A stretch of 64,000 nucleotides of DNA from Allomyces macrogynus ATCC 38327. Lineage: Eukaryota > Blastocladiomycota > Blastocladiomycetes > Blastocladiales > Blastocladiaceae. The DNA lies in assembly GCA_000151295.1 (NCBI GenBank), contig GG745330.1:399225-463224 (forward strand), read 5' to 3'. Positions 19,586 to 29,407 of this stretch are shown in pieces. The translations under genes were made by a program, and so were the position numbers. The notes below the pieces were generated by a model that worked only from the letters and a program-made list of their open reading frames with translations, was not told where the DNA came from and did not search any database. Every line of letters starts with the position of its first letter. Within the stretch, counting starts at the first letter, position 1.

Positions 19586-22500
19586 ATGACGGGCGAACCG
19601 GCGACACCTGCGACGCCTCTTGAACAGCTGGCCGAGGTTCGGGCGGTGGTCGACCAGCACCTGCCCGCAATGATGGCGAATGATAATGCCCTCGCGACGC
19701 GGACGGTGGCCCTCGAGGGGTCGGTTTCGGAGGTCAAGACGGCCGTGGCCGAACAAGGCGCAAAACTCGATGCCCTCATGGTCATTTTGCAGAAGTTGTC
19801 GAACAATTCCGCGCCGCTGCCTGCGGCGCCGTCCCCAGATGCGGTTCCTGTTGCGGCAGTTGCCTCTGCTGCGTCGACGGCTCCTGCCATGGCTGTCGCT
19901 GGTGCCGCCGCGAGCCCGGTGGGAGACGAGACGGCGTATGGGGGCAACGAAAAAATTCCGCCACCCAAGTTTGACGGCACAGGCACGTATGAGGCGGTCC
20001 GCGCGTGGTTCAGCGACGTGGGTAAGTGGGTCGCCTTCATGCGCGCGCGCAAGCACAGCGAGATGGCCATTGTTCTCTTGCTCGACCGCGCGTTCACGGG
20101 CGAGGCGGAGACCTACCGCGTGCTGCAGAACGCGACGGGCCAGTGGCCCACAACGCCCGAAGGTATTGCGAACACCGTTTCGGAGCGTTTCCGGCCCAAG
20201 ACGGCGGCCCTGACCAAGCGTCGTGAACTGCAGCAGTTCCGTTTCCAGTCGGGTGGGACCATGGAGCAGCATGTGGCCGCGTTTGCGGCCCTGGCAGTGA
20301 CTGTCGAGCAGGCGTCTGCCGCCGAGCTTTACTCGTGTTTCTTGGCGTCGGTGCCGACGAACGTCATGACGCTGCTCGGCGACGGTCGCTTGAACCCACC
20401 GTCGGAGGACCAGAACCTGCGTTGGTCGTTCATGGAGCAGGTCTACACCCGGGCCATCGACATTTGGGGCGTTCTCCAGCTTTCGAACGGGTTCAACATG
20501 CTGGCGGTGCATGATCGCGTACAGGACGACCGTATGCAGGTCAACGCTGTGCAAGGGCGCCGTGGCCATGGTAATCGCGGCCAGGGTCGTAGTCGCCGTG
20601 GCCAGAATGGCGGTCGGGGTGGTCGTGGCGGCCGTGGCCGTGACGACCGCCAGGACGACGAGTACGAGGTCGAAACGCGCCGCTGTTATCGGTGCGATGA
20701 GGTGGGCCATTTGCGTCACAATTGCCCGCGCCGGCCGAACGCGAATGTCGCGGTTTTCAATCATCAATGCACCTGCCGTTTTGATTGCTCTTCTCGCTCT
20801 GGTCAGGTCGTCCCTGTTGGTGGCACAAGTCCAAATTTTGTTCATACGGACGTGAACGATGGCGGCACGACGCAGCTTTTGCACGTTGCAGTTGACGTCG
20901 ACGTGGACGACGCACGGGAGCCGCTCATCGTTTCGCCGAAGGACACCGCCGACAGGCGCGTCGACTTGGGCCAGGGGGAGGAGCGTGACGATGCGGTGGT
21001 CGAGGAGGATCTTGAAATCTTGGCGTTTGGCACTGACCAGCCGTACGCGTACGATGCGGTGCTCGCAGTGAGCGAGGAGCCGCGCAAGGGCCGCACTTGG
21101 TCGAAGAAGTGCATGGGCGAGCGGCACAGGAAAAAGTTGCTGCAGGAGCACGACGCGGTGGTCATGGTCGACTCGGGCGCCTCGCACAACGTCGCGCGAC
21201 GTGCCGTCGTGGAGCGCGTGGGCGCGCGAATCGTGCGCGACGGGTGGTTGCGCGTCTCGGGTTTCGACGGCGTCTCGCGACGCGTGCGACGCGAATGGGC
21301 GGAGCTGCGTGTCATGGTCGCGGGCGCCGCCACGACCGCGCGGTGCCTGGTGCTCGACAACGTCGCATGGGAAGTGATTTTGGGCCGGCCGTGGTTGCGC
21401 GAGTGTGACCCGCAGCTCGACTGGTCGTCAGGCGCGCTGTCGCTTGACGGCGGCGCGACACGCGTGCAGCCGGTGGCGGGCGGGCCATCCCACATCGAGG
21501 TCGACTTGCTTTCTGCCGAAGAGTGCGCGGCGGCGATGCGCGACGACCCGGCAAACGTGTTCATGGTCTCGCTCAACCACATCGAGGTCGAGGGCGTTGG
21601 CTACACGGGCACGGTCGTGAAGCAGTTAGTCGACGAGTTCCCAACCGTGTTCGCCGAGCCAACGGGCATGCCGCCGAAGCGCGATGTCGACCACCGGATC
21701 GAGCTCAAGGAGGGCGCGCGGCCAGTCGCACAGCGCGCATACCAGGCCTCGCCCAAGGAGCTCGAGGAACTGCGCAAGCAGCTAGACGAGCTGTTGCGAC
21801 GCGGGCTGATCCGGCCGAGCAAGGGCTCGCCGTTTGCGTCGCCGGTCCTGTTCGTGCCAAAGAAAGACGGAGGCGTCCGGGTGTGCGTGGATTATCGCGC
21901 ACTGAACAAGATCACGGTACGCGATACATACCCGCTGCCGCGCGCCGAGACCCTCTTCCGGATGCTGCGTGGCGCGCGCTACTACACGAAGCTCGACCTT
22001 GTCAGCGGGTATCACCAAGTGCGCATGGACGAGTCGGACGTGCACAAGACGGCGTTCGTGACGCGGTACGGGACGTTCGAGTGGCGCGTGCTCAGCTTCG
22101 GCTTGTGCAACGCACCATCGACGTTCATGCGCGCCATGAACCAGGTGTTTGAGCCGTACCTCGACCGGTTCGTCGTCGTGTTCCTCGACGACATCTTGAT
22201 CTACTCGAAGACCAAGGCTGAGCATGAGCGCCACGTTCGGCAGGTGCTCGAGGTGCTACGCAAGAACGAGTTCCATGTCAAGCCGAGCAAGTGCGAGTTT
22301 TTCAAGGAGCGGGTCGAGTACCTTGGTCATTTCGTGGACCGCGACGGCGTGCATGTCGACCCAGCCAAGGTCGCGGCAGTGCGCGATTGGCCCGTGCCCA
22401 AGGACCAGAAGGAGTTGCGCGGGTTCATCGGGCTCGCCAACTACTACGCGCGATTTGTCAATGGATTCGCCGAGCTCGCGCACCCGCTGACGGACTTGCT

Positions 22501-24772
22501 CGCCGACGACGTCACGTACGAATGGTCAGCCGCGGCCGACGCAGCGTTCCGCGCGCTCAAGGACGCGCTGTCGTCGGTGCCGGTGCTGGTGCTGCCTGAC
22601 GAGGACGGCGATTTCGAGATCACGACCGACGCGAGCGGGTTCGCCGTCGGCGCGGTGCTACAGCAGAATGGGCGACCGATCGAATATTTCAGTCGCAAGT
22701 TGAAGCCACCGGAACGCGCGTACCCGGTCCACGACCGCGAGTTACTGGCAATCGTCGCCGCGTTGAATCGGTGGCGCACGTACGTGCACGGCAAGTCGGT
22801 GCGGTGCAACTCGGACCACCGCACGCTTGAGTACTTTGCGACGCAGCGCGAGCTCAATGGACGGCAAGTGCGGTGGCTGTCGTCGCTCGCCGAGTACGAT
22901 CTGGAAATCAAGTACGAGAAGGGCGAGCGCATGCCGCACGCTGACGCGCTGTCGCGACGGCCGGACTTGCGACCGGACGGGTCGCTGCTTGCCGACGCGC
23001 TGTACACACCACTCGCGCGCGGTGCCAACGGTGCGTTGCGCGTCGCGGCGGTGCCATTATACAAAGGCGAGGACGGGAAATTCGCGGTACTGCAGGTACG
23101 GCGGTCGCACAAGCACGACGAGACCGTGGCGATTGCGGTCGAGGGCGAGCACGCGCAAGAGCCCGCCGAGGATCTTGTGCAAGGGGTTCGACCAGAAGTC
23201 GAGCCAGACATGATGCGGCGCGTCGTGGCCGCGACGGCGGCGGATCGACGGTTGCACGCGATGCTCGAGCAGCCGCCCGCGGGGTACGTCGCCGACGACG
23301 GGATCCTGTTCAAGTTCGTGGAGGTCAGTGGCGAGGCGCGGCGGGTGCTGCTCATCCCAAACGACCGCGAGCTGCGCACCTTGTGGCTGTCCGAGGCCCA
23401 CGACACGCCGCTCGCCGGGCACATGGGCGCGCGTCGCACGCTCGACCTGCTGCGTCGGTGGTGCTACTGGCGTGGCATGGCGGCCGACGTCGAGGCCTAT
23501 GTGCGGACGTGCGTGAGCTGCCAGGCCAACAAGCCCAAGATCGGCAAGACCGACGGCCTGCTGCGACCGCTTCCTGTACCGGATCGGCCGTGGGGCCGAA
23601 TCAACATCGACCTGATCGGCAAGCTTCCAGACGGGGAGGGCGGAAAAGACGCCATCGTCACGCTCGTGTGCGCGTTGACGAAGCGGTTGCGCGTGATCCC
23701 GACGGTCATGACGACGGACGCCGAAGGGCTTGCGCGCTTGTACATTCGGTACGTCTTGCCCGATTTTGGCTTGCCCGACTGCATCGTGAGCGACCGTGAC
23801 CCGCGGTTCGCGTCTGCGTTTTGGGAAGCGCTTTGGCGGCGGTTGGGCACGCGGTTAGCGATGTCGACAGCGTATCATCCACAGTCTGACGGCCAGGCCG
23901 AAGTCGCGAATCGCACGGTGCAGTCGATGCTGCGGCATTTCGTCAACGCGCAGCGCACCAACTGGCCGACATACCTGCCGTTTGTCGAGTTCGCCTACAA
24001 CAACTCGCGCGCCGAGCCGACGGGCAAGTCGCCATTCGAGCTGTGGGGCGTTGTGCCACGCGGGCCGGTCGAGATCATGCTCGGCAACAATATCCCGGTA
24101 CCGCAGCTCGAGCGCATGGCGGAGCAGCTCGACGCAGCGACGCGAGATGCTCGGGTGAGCCTGGATCGATCGCGCGCGGCCATGGTGATGCAAGTCAACC
24201 AGCACCGCAAGCACGTCGAGTACCTCGTCGGCGACCGCGTGTGGCTCTCGACCAAGAACATTGCGGCGCGCACAGCATCAGGCACGGAGCTGACGTCGCG
24301 TAAGTTACTGCCCAAGTTCATTGGCCCGTTTAACGTCGAGGCCGTGGTCGGTGGCGGTCGCGCGTGCAGGCTCGGATTGCCAGCCGGGTACAAGGTGCAC
24401 CCGACGTTCCACGTCGAGCTGCTGAAACCGTATCGCGAGCTGGACTTGGCACGATTTCCGGGTCGGCCGTACGCGGGCAACGACGGCACCGACGACGAGC
24501 ACGGATGGGCACCGGCGACGGCCGACGAGCCCGAGTGCGTGCTGCGCGAAGGCATGACGGGCCGGCGCGGCGAGGGCGACACGCTGTACTTGATCAAGTG
24601 GCAGCAGCGCGCGATCAAGGAGTCGACGTGGGAACGCGCCGAGGACTTGCGCGAGGACGCGGACGCGGTCGTCAAGTGGCGCGAGTATCGGGCGCAGACG
24701 CCGGGCGTGCAGGTGCTGTCGGGCGTCAAGGCCGGCAAGCCGACGGCGACGGTGTTGCGGTCGCTGCAGTAG
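19586..24772 (+). CDS. Gag-Pol polyprotein of the Ty3/gypsy chromovirus
   Basis: One frame of 1,728 residues from the ATG at 19586; the same frame is open upstream through the minisatellite, but Gag-like sequence begins here. Residues 1-60 are coiled coil, 110-300 a retrotransposon capsid region, and 367-380 a CX2CX4HX4C zinc knuckle after an RG-rich stretch. The protease motif DSGAS starts at 529. Reverse transcriptase covers about 690-900 with VFLDDILIYS (catalytic aspartates at 868-869). RNase H follows with TDASG at about 1015. Integrase has an HHCC zinc finger (about 1272-1312) and a DDE core at about 1341, 1402 and 1438. A chromodomain (about 1649-1705, ending ESTWERAEDL) closes the protein. 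No stop or shift separates gag from pol. All catalytic residues are present. Confidence 0.96.
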   Translation: MTGEPATPATPLEQLAEVRAVVDQHLPAMMANDNALATRTVALEGSVSEVKTAVAEQGAKLDALMVILQKLSNNSAPLPAAPSPDAVPVAAVASAASTAPAMAVAGAAASPVGDETAYGGNEKIPPPKFDGTGTYEAVRAWFSDVGKWVAFMRARKHSEMAIVLLLDRAFTGEAETYRVLQNATGQWPTTPEGIANTVSERFRPKTAALTKRRELQQFRFQSGGTMEQHVAAFAALAVTVEQASAAELYSCFLASVPTNVMTLLGDGRLNPPSEDQNLRWSFMEQVYTRAIDIWGVLQLSNGFNMLAVHDRVQDDRMQVNAVQGRRGHGNRGQGRSRRGQNGGRGGRGGRGRDDRQDDEYEVETRRCYRCDEVGHLRHNCPRRPNANVAVFNHQCTCRFDCSSRSGQVVPVGGTSPNFVHTDVNDGGTTQLLHVAVDVDVDDAREPLIVSPKDTADRRVDLGQGEERDDAVVEEDLEILAFGTDQPYAYDAVLAVSEEPRKGRTWSKKCMGERHRKKLLQEHDAVVMVDSGASHNVARRAVVERVGARIVRDGWLRVSGFDGVSRRVRREWAELRVMVAGAATTARCLVLDNVAWEVILGRPWLRECDPQLDWSSGALSLDGGATRVQPVAGGPSHIEVDLLSAEECAAAMRDDPANVFMVSLNHIEVEGVGYTGTVVKQLVDEFPTVFAEPTGMPPKRDVDHRIELKEGARPVAQRAYQASPKELEELRKQLDELLRRGLIRPSKGSPFASPVLFVPKKDGGVRVCVDYRALNKITVRDTYPLPRAETLFRMLRGARYYTKLDLVSGYHQVRMDESDVHKTAFVTRYGTFEWRVLSFGLCNAPSTFMRAMNQVFEPYLDRFVVVFLDDILIYSKTKAEHERHVRQVLEVLRKNEFHVKPSKCEFFKERVEYLGHFVDRDGVHVDPAKVAAVRDWPVPKDQKELRGFIGLANYYARFVNGFAELAHPLTDLLADDVTYEWSAAADAAFRALKDALSSVPVLVLPDEDGDFEITTDASGFAVGAVLQQNGRPIEYFSRKLKPPERAYPVHDRELLAIVAALNRWRTYVHGKSVRCNSDHRTLEYFATQRELNGRQVRWLSSLAEYDLEIKYEKGERMPHADALSRRPDLRPDGSLLADALYTPLARGANGALRVAAVPLYKGEDGKFAVLQVRRSHKHDETVAIAVEGEHAQEPAEDLVQGVRPEVEPDMMRRVVAATAADRRLHAMLEQPPAGYVADDGILFKFVEVSGEARRVLLIPNDRELRTLWLSEAHDTPLAGHMGARRTLDLLRRWCYWRGMAADVEAYVRTCVSCQANKPKIGKTDGLLRPLPVPDRPWGRINIDLIGKLPDGEGGKDAIVTLVCALTKRLRVIPTVMTTDAEGLARLYIRYVLPDFGLPDCIVSDRDPRFASAFWEALWRRLGTRLAMSTAYHPQSDGQAEVANRTVQSMLRHFVNAQRTNWPTYLPFVEFAYNNSRAEPTGKSPFELWGVVPRGPVEIMLGNNIPVPQLERMAEQLDAATRDARVSLDRSRAAMVMQVNQHRKHVEYLVGDRVWLSTKNIAARTASGTELTSRKLLPKFIGPFNVEAVVGGGRACRLGLPAGYKVHPTFHVELLKPYRELDLARFPGRPYAGNDGTDDEHGWAPATADEPECVLREGMTGRRGEGDTLYLIKWQQRAIKESTWERAEDLREDADAVVKWREYRAQTPGVQVLSGVKAGKPTATVLRSLQ

Positions 24773-24833
24773 TGGTTGGTGGTGTTGTGGTTGAGTGGAG
24801 GATCGATCGTGGATCCGACGCGTCGCGCGCCTC

Positions 24834-24852
24834 GGACGGGCAGGGAGGGAGT
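24834..24852 (+). other. Polypurine tract
   Basis: A purine-rich stretch (GGACGGGCAGGGAGGGAGT) abuts the 3' LTR. This is the expected primer site for plus-strand DNA synthesis. Confidence 0.75.
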
Positions 24853-25021
24853 TGTTGGCGCGTATGCAAGCGTCCCCCGCTTGCGCCCTGCCAACACGTG
24901 GTCCCCAATTAGACGCATAGTGTGAGGCGTCTTCCTACATAAGAAGGACGCTGCTGTGCGAAATACATCCTTACGCAATCCTCCCCGAAGTATCAGTCAG
25001 GGCCCCGTCCCGGTCGTATCA
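24853..25021 (+). repeat. 3' LTR (169 bp)
   Basis: Same length and, by eye, same sequence as the 5' LTR. It ends GTATCA directly before the right target duplication. Confidence 0.95.
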
Positions 25022-25026
25022 TGCAA
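25022..25026. repeat. Target site duplication, right (TGCAA)
   Basis: Exact repeat of the five bases at 18858-18862. Confidence 0.92.
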
Positions 25027-26200
25027 TGTACAACACGTCGATTTGCTCGACAAAACGCGACCTTGATCACCACCACGCAACCGTGTTCAAACTTGTCTCC
25101 CACACGTGCGAAAAGGAAACAACAAGCCACCCGCTGCCGCTACTCGTGACTCTCACGCCCCACACCTGGCTGGCGCCAGACGCCTGCTCCGTTGCCTTCG
25201 CCAGCTTCGTCGTCATCTTCGCCACGGAGAGCCAGTTACAGGGCACAAGGCCGACGAACCGACGGTCAACTTGTGTCATGGTGAAGCAGCCGGCACGTGG
25301 TCCTTTCGTGCATGGGAGGCAGGGTGCGCAAACGTGCGCAAACGTGCGCAAACGTCCGCGGTCTGAACCGTGGCACATCTGGCAACGCCGGCCGCAAGAG
25401 GTCAAGGCACGCTCGTGTTGTTTGGCAGAGGTCGAGAAAATCATGAGGGTCGGACCTGACGGACAGCAGATCAGGGCCAAGGTTTTTGCCGGGGGGGGGG
25501 GGGGGGGCGAAAGCACGGAAATCAGCGAAAAAGGGAGGGGTGACGCGCTCACCTGACATGACGTTGGCCAGCCGGCACTGTCTCGGTGGCCGCCATGAAA
25601 AGCGTGATCATTGGCCGATGCTCTGTCCTGAAGACACAACACACCTCGCCGGGGACGCGGCGGCGGTGATCACAGCTCACAGCGACCAGCCGCAACGATC
25701 GTGCGTGGTGTGCCAGCTCTGGCGTGCCGCCAGCGAGCGGGAACAGGAGCTGGGCCGGGGCAGGCCAGGAACGCGTCCGCGGCCGGTCAGCCATGCCGAG
25801 AGGCATCCGACAACACGCCCAATTTCGACCGGGGAGGCCGGTCCGGAACCTCGGATGATGTGAATTGCACATTGGTGCGCGCGCTTGCGGCCGACGGGCA
25901 ACGGCAGCGACGCCCACGCCAAACCGGCCTGCACCACGACTCCAGGACACGCGAAACAGGGCGGCCATACAAATAGCTCGCGAACCCCGCGCTCCCAACC
26001 GGAACCAGCAAGCGGCCACCGTGCGCCTTCGTCCTCTTTCCAGCACCACCAGCTCCGCGCAGCACAGCGCCTGCACCCGCACCAGCAACCGCGTGCCGAC
26101 AGTACCCGCACCGGCAGCAACCGCTCGCGACACCCGCAACCAACCAACCGACGCTCCTCGCCCAGCCGCCAACTGCCAATCCGCTTCTCGCTCAAGCACC
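25027..26200. other. Intergenic, upstream of acyl-CoA oxidase
   Basis: About 1.2 kb with no supported gene. It contains three copies of the 10-mer GTGCGCAAAC (25324-25353) and a run of 17 G (25491-25507). The oxidase promoter should lie at its right end. Frames on both strands between 25549 and 26195 are Arg/Ala-rich without domains. Confidence 0.5.
25324..25353. repeat. 10-bp direct repeat, three copies
   Basis: GTGCGCAAAC occurs three times in tandem and is followed by a diverged GTCCGCG. It could be a small minisatellite or a repeated factor-binding site. Confidence 0.8.
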
Positions 26201-28384
26201 ATGGCGTCCAAGTTTGTCATTCCTCCCCCGAAGCCGGGCTCGACGCGCGCGCTCACGCAAAAGGACCTGCAAACGGCGCGCTCGCTCGTATCGTTCCCGC
26301 TCGAGCCCATGACCGAGACCATCTTCGGCTCGGTCCAGGATTACGAGCGCAAGCAATACCTGCTCAACCTTGTCATGAAGGAGCCTCTCTTCGCCAAGCA
26401 CGACCGCTTCCACGGCTCGCGCGAGGACGTACGTGTGCTCTACTCGGGTGCTGCGATGCGCTGGAGTACGCATCAGGCACTGACGCGCTTCGTTTTTTTA
26501 TTATTTATATTTTTTGGGTTTCGGTAGCGTCTTCTCCGCGCTCTTGCCATGACCAAGCGTCTCGTCGAGCTGCGCGATGAGAACAACCTGTCGGACGCGG
26601 ACATGCACCTGGTCCGCCAGCTGGTCGACGAGACGATTCCAATGTCGCTGCACGAGGGCATGTTCCTGCCCGTGTTGCGCGCGCAGGCTTCGCCTGAGCA
26701 GGCCAAGCACTGGCTGCCGCTCGCCGAGTCGTACCAAATGATTGGTTCGTACGCGCAGACCGAGCTCGCGCACGGGTCTAACCTGTCGGGTCTCGAAACG
26801 ACGGCGACCTACATTCCGGAGACCGACGAGTTTGAGATTCACTCGCCCGACATTACGGCATGCAAGTGGTGGATTGGCTCGCTCGGCCTGATCTCGACGC
26901 ACACGCTCGTGCAGGCCAAGCTCATTCTCAAGGGCAAGGACTACGGCCCGCATCTGTTCCTCGTGCCGCTGCGCTCGCTCGACGACCACAAGCCATTCCC
27001 GGGCGTCACGGTTGGTGATATCGGCAAGAAGATGGGTTTCAACTTGATCGACAACGGCTTCCTCATGTTTGAGCACTACAAGATCCCGCGCACCAACATG
27101 CTGATGCGGTTTGCGCAAGTCACGCGCAAGGGCGAGTACGTCAAGCCCCCGCACGCCAAGCTGGCCTATGGCGGGATGGTTTTCGTGCGTACAGCGCTGG
27201 TACGACTTGCCGGAGGGTCTCTGGCTAAGGCCGCAACCATCGGGACGCGTTACGCTTGCGTGCGCAGGCAATTCCACGTCATGAATGCCAACAAGCAAGT
27301 CGCAGGCGTGTCGTCGAGCGAGGAGACGCCCATCATCATGTATCCGATGGTGCAGGCGCGCATGTTCCCGCGCATTGCCGAATCCTACGCGATGCTCTTT
27401 GCTGCGCAGGGCATCGAGGCCATGTACCAAGACATGGTCAAGCGCCTCGACTCGTTTGACGTGTCGACGCTGCCGGCCGTCCACGCCAATTCGTCGGCGC
27501 TCAAGGCCTACTGCACCGGTATTGCATTGGACGGGATCGAGGAAATTCGTCGCGCGACGGGCGGTCACGGCTTCATGATGTCGAGTGGCCTGCCGTACTT
27601 GCTCTTCAACTACTCGCCGTCGGTCACGTTCGAGGGCGAGAACGCCCTGCTCACGCAGCAGACGGCGCGGTATCTTCTCAAGCAGCTGCACAAGCACCAG
27701 ACGCAGGCCGAGCCGCTGCACCCCTTCGTCGAGTACCTCGAGCTGATCTCGTCGGGTGTCGGTCGCAAGTCGGACCGCACGGCCGCCGTGTCGTCGCCCG
27801 CTGACTGGTTCAACCCGGCTGTGCAGCTTGCTGCGTTTGCTCACCGCGCGGCGCGTGTGACGGGCGAGCTCGCGCACGCGATCACGCAATGTGGCACGCC
27901 GTTTGCCGACCTGAACGTCGAGTGTGCGCGCGCCTCCAAGGCGCACTCCGAGTACGTGCTGGTGCGCACGTTCCACTCGACGACGCGCAAGATCTTGCAG
28001 GACAAGCCGGCGCTCTACCCGGTGCTCAAGCTCGTGTCCGACGTGTTTGCGCTCAACACGATCGAAAAGTCGATTGGCGACTTTGCCGAAGACGGCTATC
28101 TGGTGCACGCGCACGTCAAGCACCTGCGCGCGGCGCTCAAGACGGCGCTGCAGGACATGATGAAGGATGCCGTTGGTCTCGTCGACGCGTGGGCCTTCTC
28201 CGACTACGAGCTCGACTCGACGATTGGCCGGTCCGACGGCAAGGTCTACGAGGCGCTGCTCGAGACGGCGCTCGCGGACCCAGTCAACAAAGGCATGAAC
28301 GGCAAGGCCGTCTCGCTCGGCTACGAGCAGTACATTCGCCCGCTCGTCAAGGGCGAGCGGCTCCAGAAGAAGAGCAAGCTGTAA
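26201..28384 (+). CDS. Acyl-CoA oxidase, peroxisomal
   Basis: Two exons (26201-26428 and 26528-28384) across a 99-bp intron that has an unusual T/A-rich middle; 694 residues, normal for the family. It catalyses the first step of peroxisomal beta-oxidation, turning acyl-CoA to trans-2-enoyl-CoA with FAD and passing electrons to oxygen to give hydrogen peroxide. Visible features are AQTELAHGSNLSGLETTATY in the FAD/substrate region, the KWWIGSLG segment, the catalytic-glutamate region VTFEGENALLTQQTARYLL, and a four-helix C-terminal half. The protein ends in SKL, the classical type-1 peroxisomal targeting signal. The start ATG gives a conserved family N-terminus. It is convergent with RIF1, about 440 bp apart. 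Confidence 0.95.
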
Positions 28385-28827
28385 GCTTGCCGCCGACTTG
28401 TGGGCTCTCGCGGCGTGCCGGCCTGGCGTCGGCGGTGGTGATCGTTTGTGATTCTTTGTTGTTCCATTTCTTTCTTGACGAGCCGCGTACCTAGCACCCC
28501 ACCGTTCTCTTGCGGCTCCTGTTGATTTATGCCTTGGCCTTGCGCGATATGATAGTCTGAATGAAACCTTTGATTGGGAAGTGATCGTGCCCCTTAGAGT
28601 TGGCCGTCAGCACCACCAGCGTTGCGACGTCACAGCGCTGATCGTGTGTTGATCGAGTGCTGATGCTGTTGGCTACAGTGATCCTTTTCAGAAAATTGCT
28701 GGCGCATGATGTGACTTTCGCCGATCAAAAGTAGAAAAGCGACACAGACACAAAATTAACGTGCCAAAAAAAAAGTTTGCAAACATGAATTCATTCCCAT
28801 GCAAAACAAGATTTGGCAAAGATGCGC
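28385..28827. other. Convergent intergenic region, oxidase / RIF1
   Basis: AT-richer than the flanking genes and without coding frames. It should carry the 3' UTRs and poly(A) sites of both neighbours. Confidence 0.5.
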
Positions 28828-29369
28828 TCACGACGACGGCCCCGCTGGTGGTGGTGGTGGCGGCATCATCGCCGCGTTCACCTTATCCGCCATGGCCGCA
28901 TTCACGGCAGACATCCACGCGCCGAGCTTGGCCTGAAGCGCGACCAGGTCCGGCAGCGGCATCGGGGCCAGTGCCTGCCGCGCCGGCACGTCCGGCAGCT
29001 CCACATACGGCAGCGGCGGCGGCGCAGCCGCACCGTCCGAGTTGACCAAGTCGGGCACGGCCGCACCGATCCGCTGCGAATCGAGCGAATTGTACATGAC
29101 CGGCACGTCATGCCGCGGCTCAGTGTCGCGCTCAATCTGCCGCTCCGTCTTGACACGCACCGCGGTCGAGGCCAAGCGCGACGTGATGGGGACGTACTCG
29201 GTCTGGGACTCGTGCCGCCGCACCCGCTTCTTGGCGGGGCCCGTGCGCGACAGCGTGTTCTCGAGCGACGGGTGCGCCGACGAGGACGCGGTTAGGTGCC
29301 CGGGGCCGTTGGGCGTGGGCACGTACCGCGACGGCGACCGCGGCGCGGGCATGGGAGGAAGCGGGGGAA

Positions 29370-29407
<38 letters not shown>

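Larger units (their letters stand above)
18863..25021 (+). mobile_element. Complete Ty3/gypsy chromovirus LTR retrotransposon
   Basis: A 6,159-bp element bounded by two 169-bp LTRs that start TGTTGG and end GTATCA, flanked by the 5-bp duplication TGCAA. Internal order is primer-binding site, partial LTR copy, GC-rich minisatellite, one long gag-pol frame, polypurine tract. The pol order (protease, reverse transcriptase, RNase H, integrase, chromodomain) places it in the chromovirus branch of Metaviridae. The LTRs appear identical and the frame is open, so insertion is recent and the element may be mobile. It sits in the intergenic space between the exchanger and acyl-CoA oxidase genes and interrupts no visible gene. 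Confidence 0.96.

Noticed and set aside
19409..21187. Minus-strand frame of 592 codons inside the retrotransposon
   Set aside because: It is antisense to gag, has no domain and starts within the leader repeats.
25324..25353. CRISPR-like repeat array
   Set aside because: The copies are contiguous 10-mers without spacers in a eukaryotic intergenic region.
26501..28123. Minus-strand frame of 540 codons
   Set aside because: It is the shadow of acyl-CoA oxidase and has no family features.
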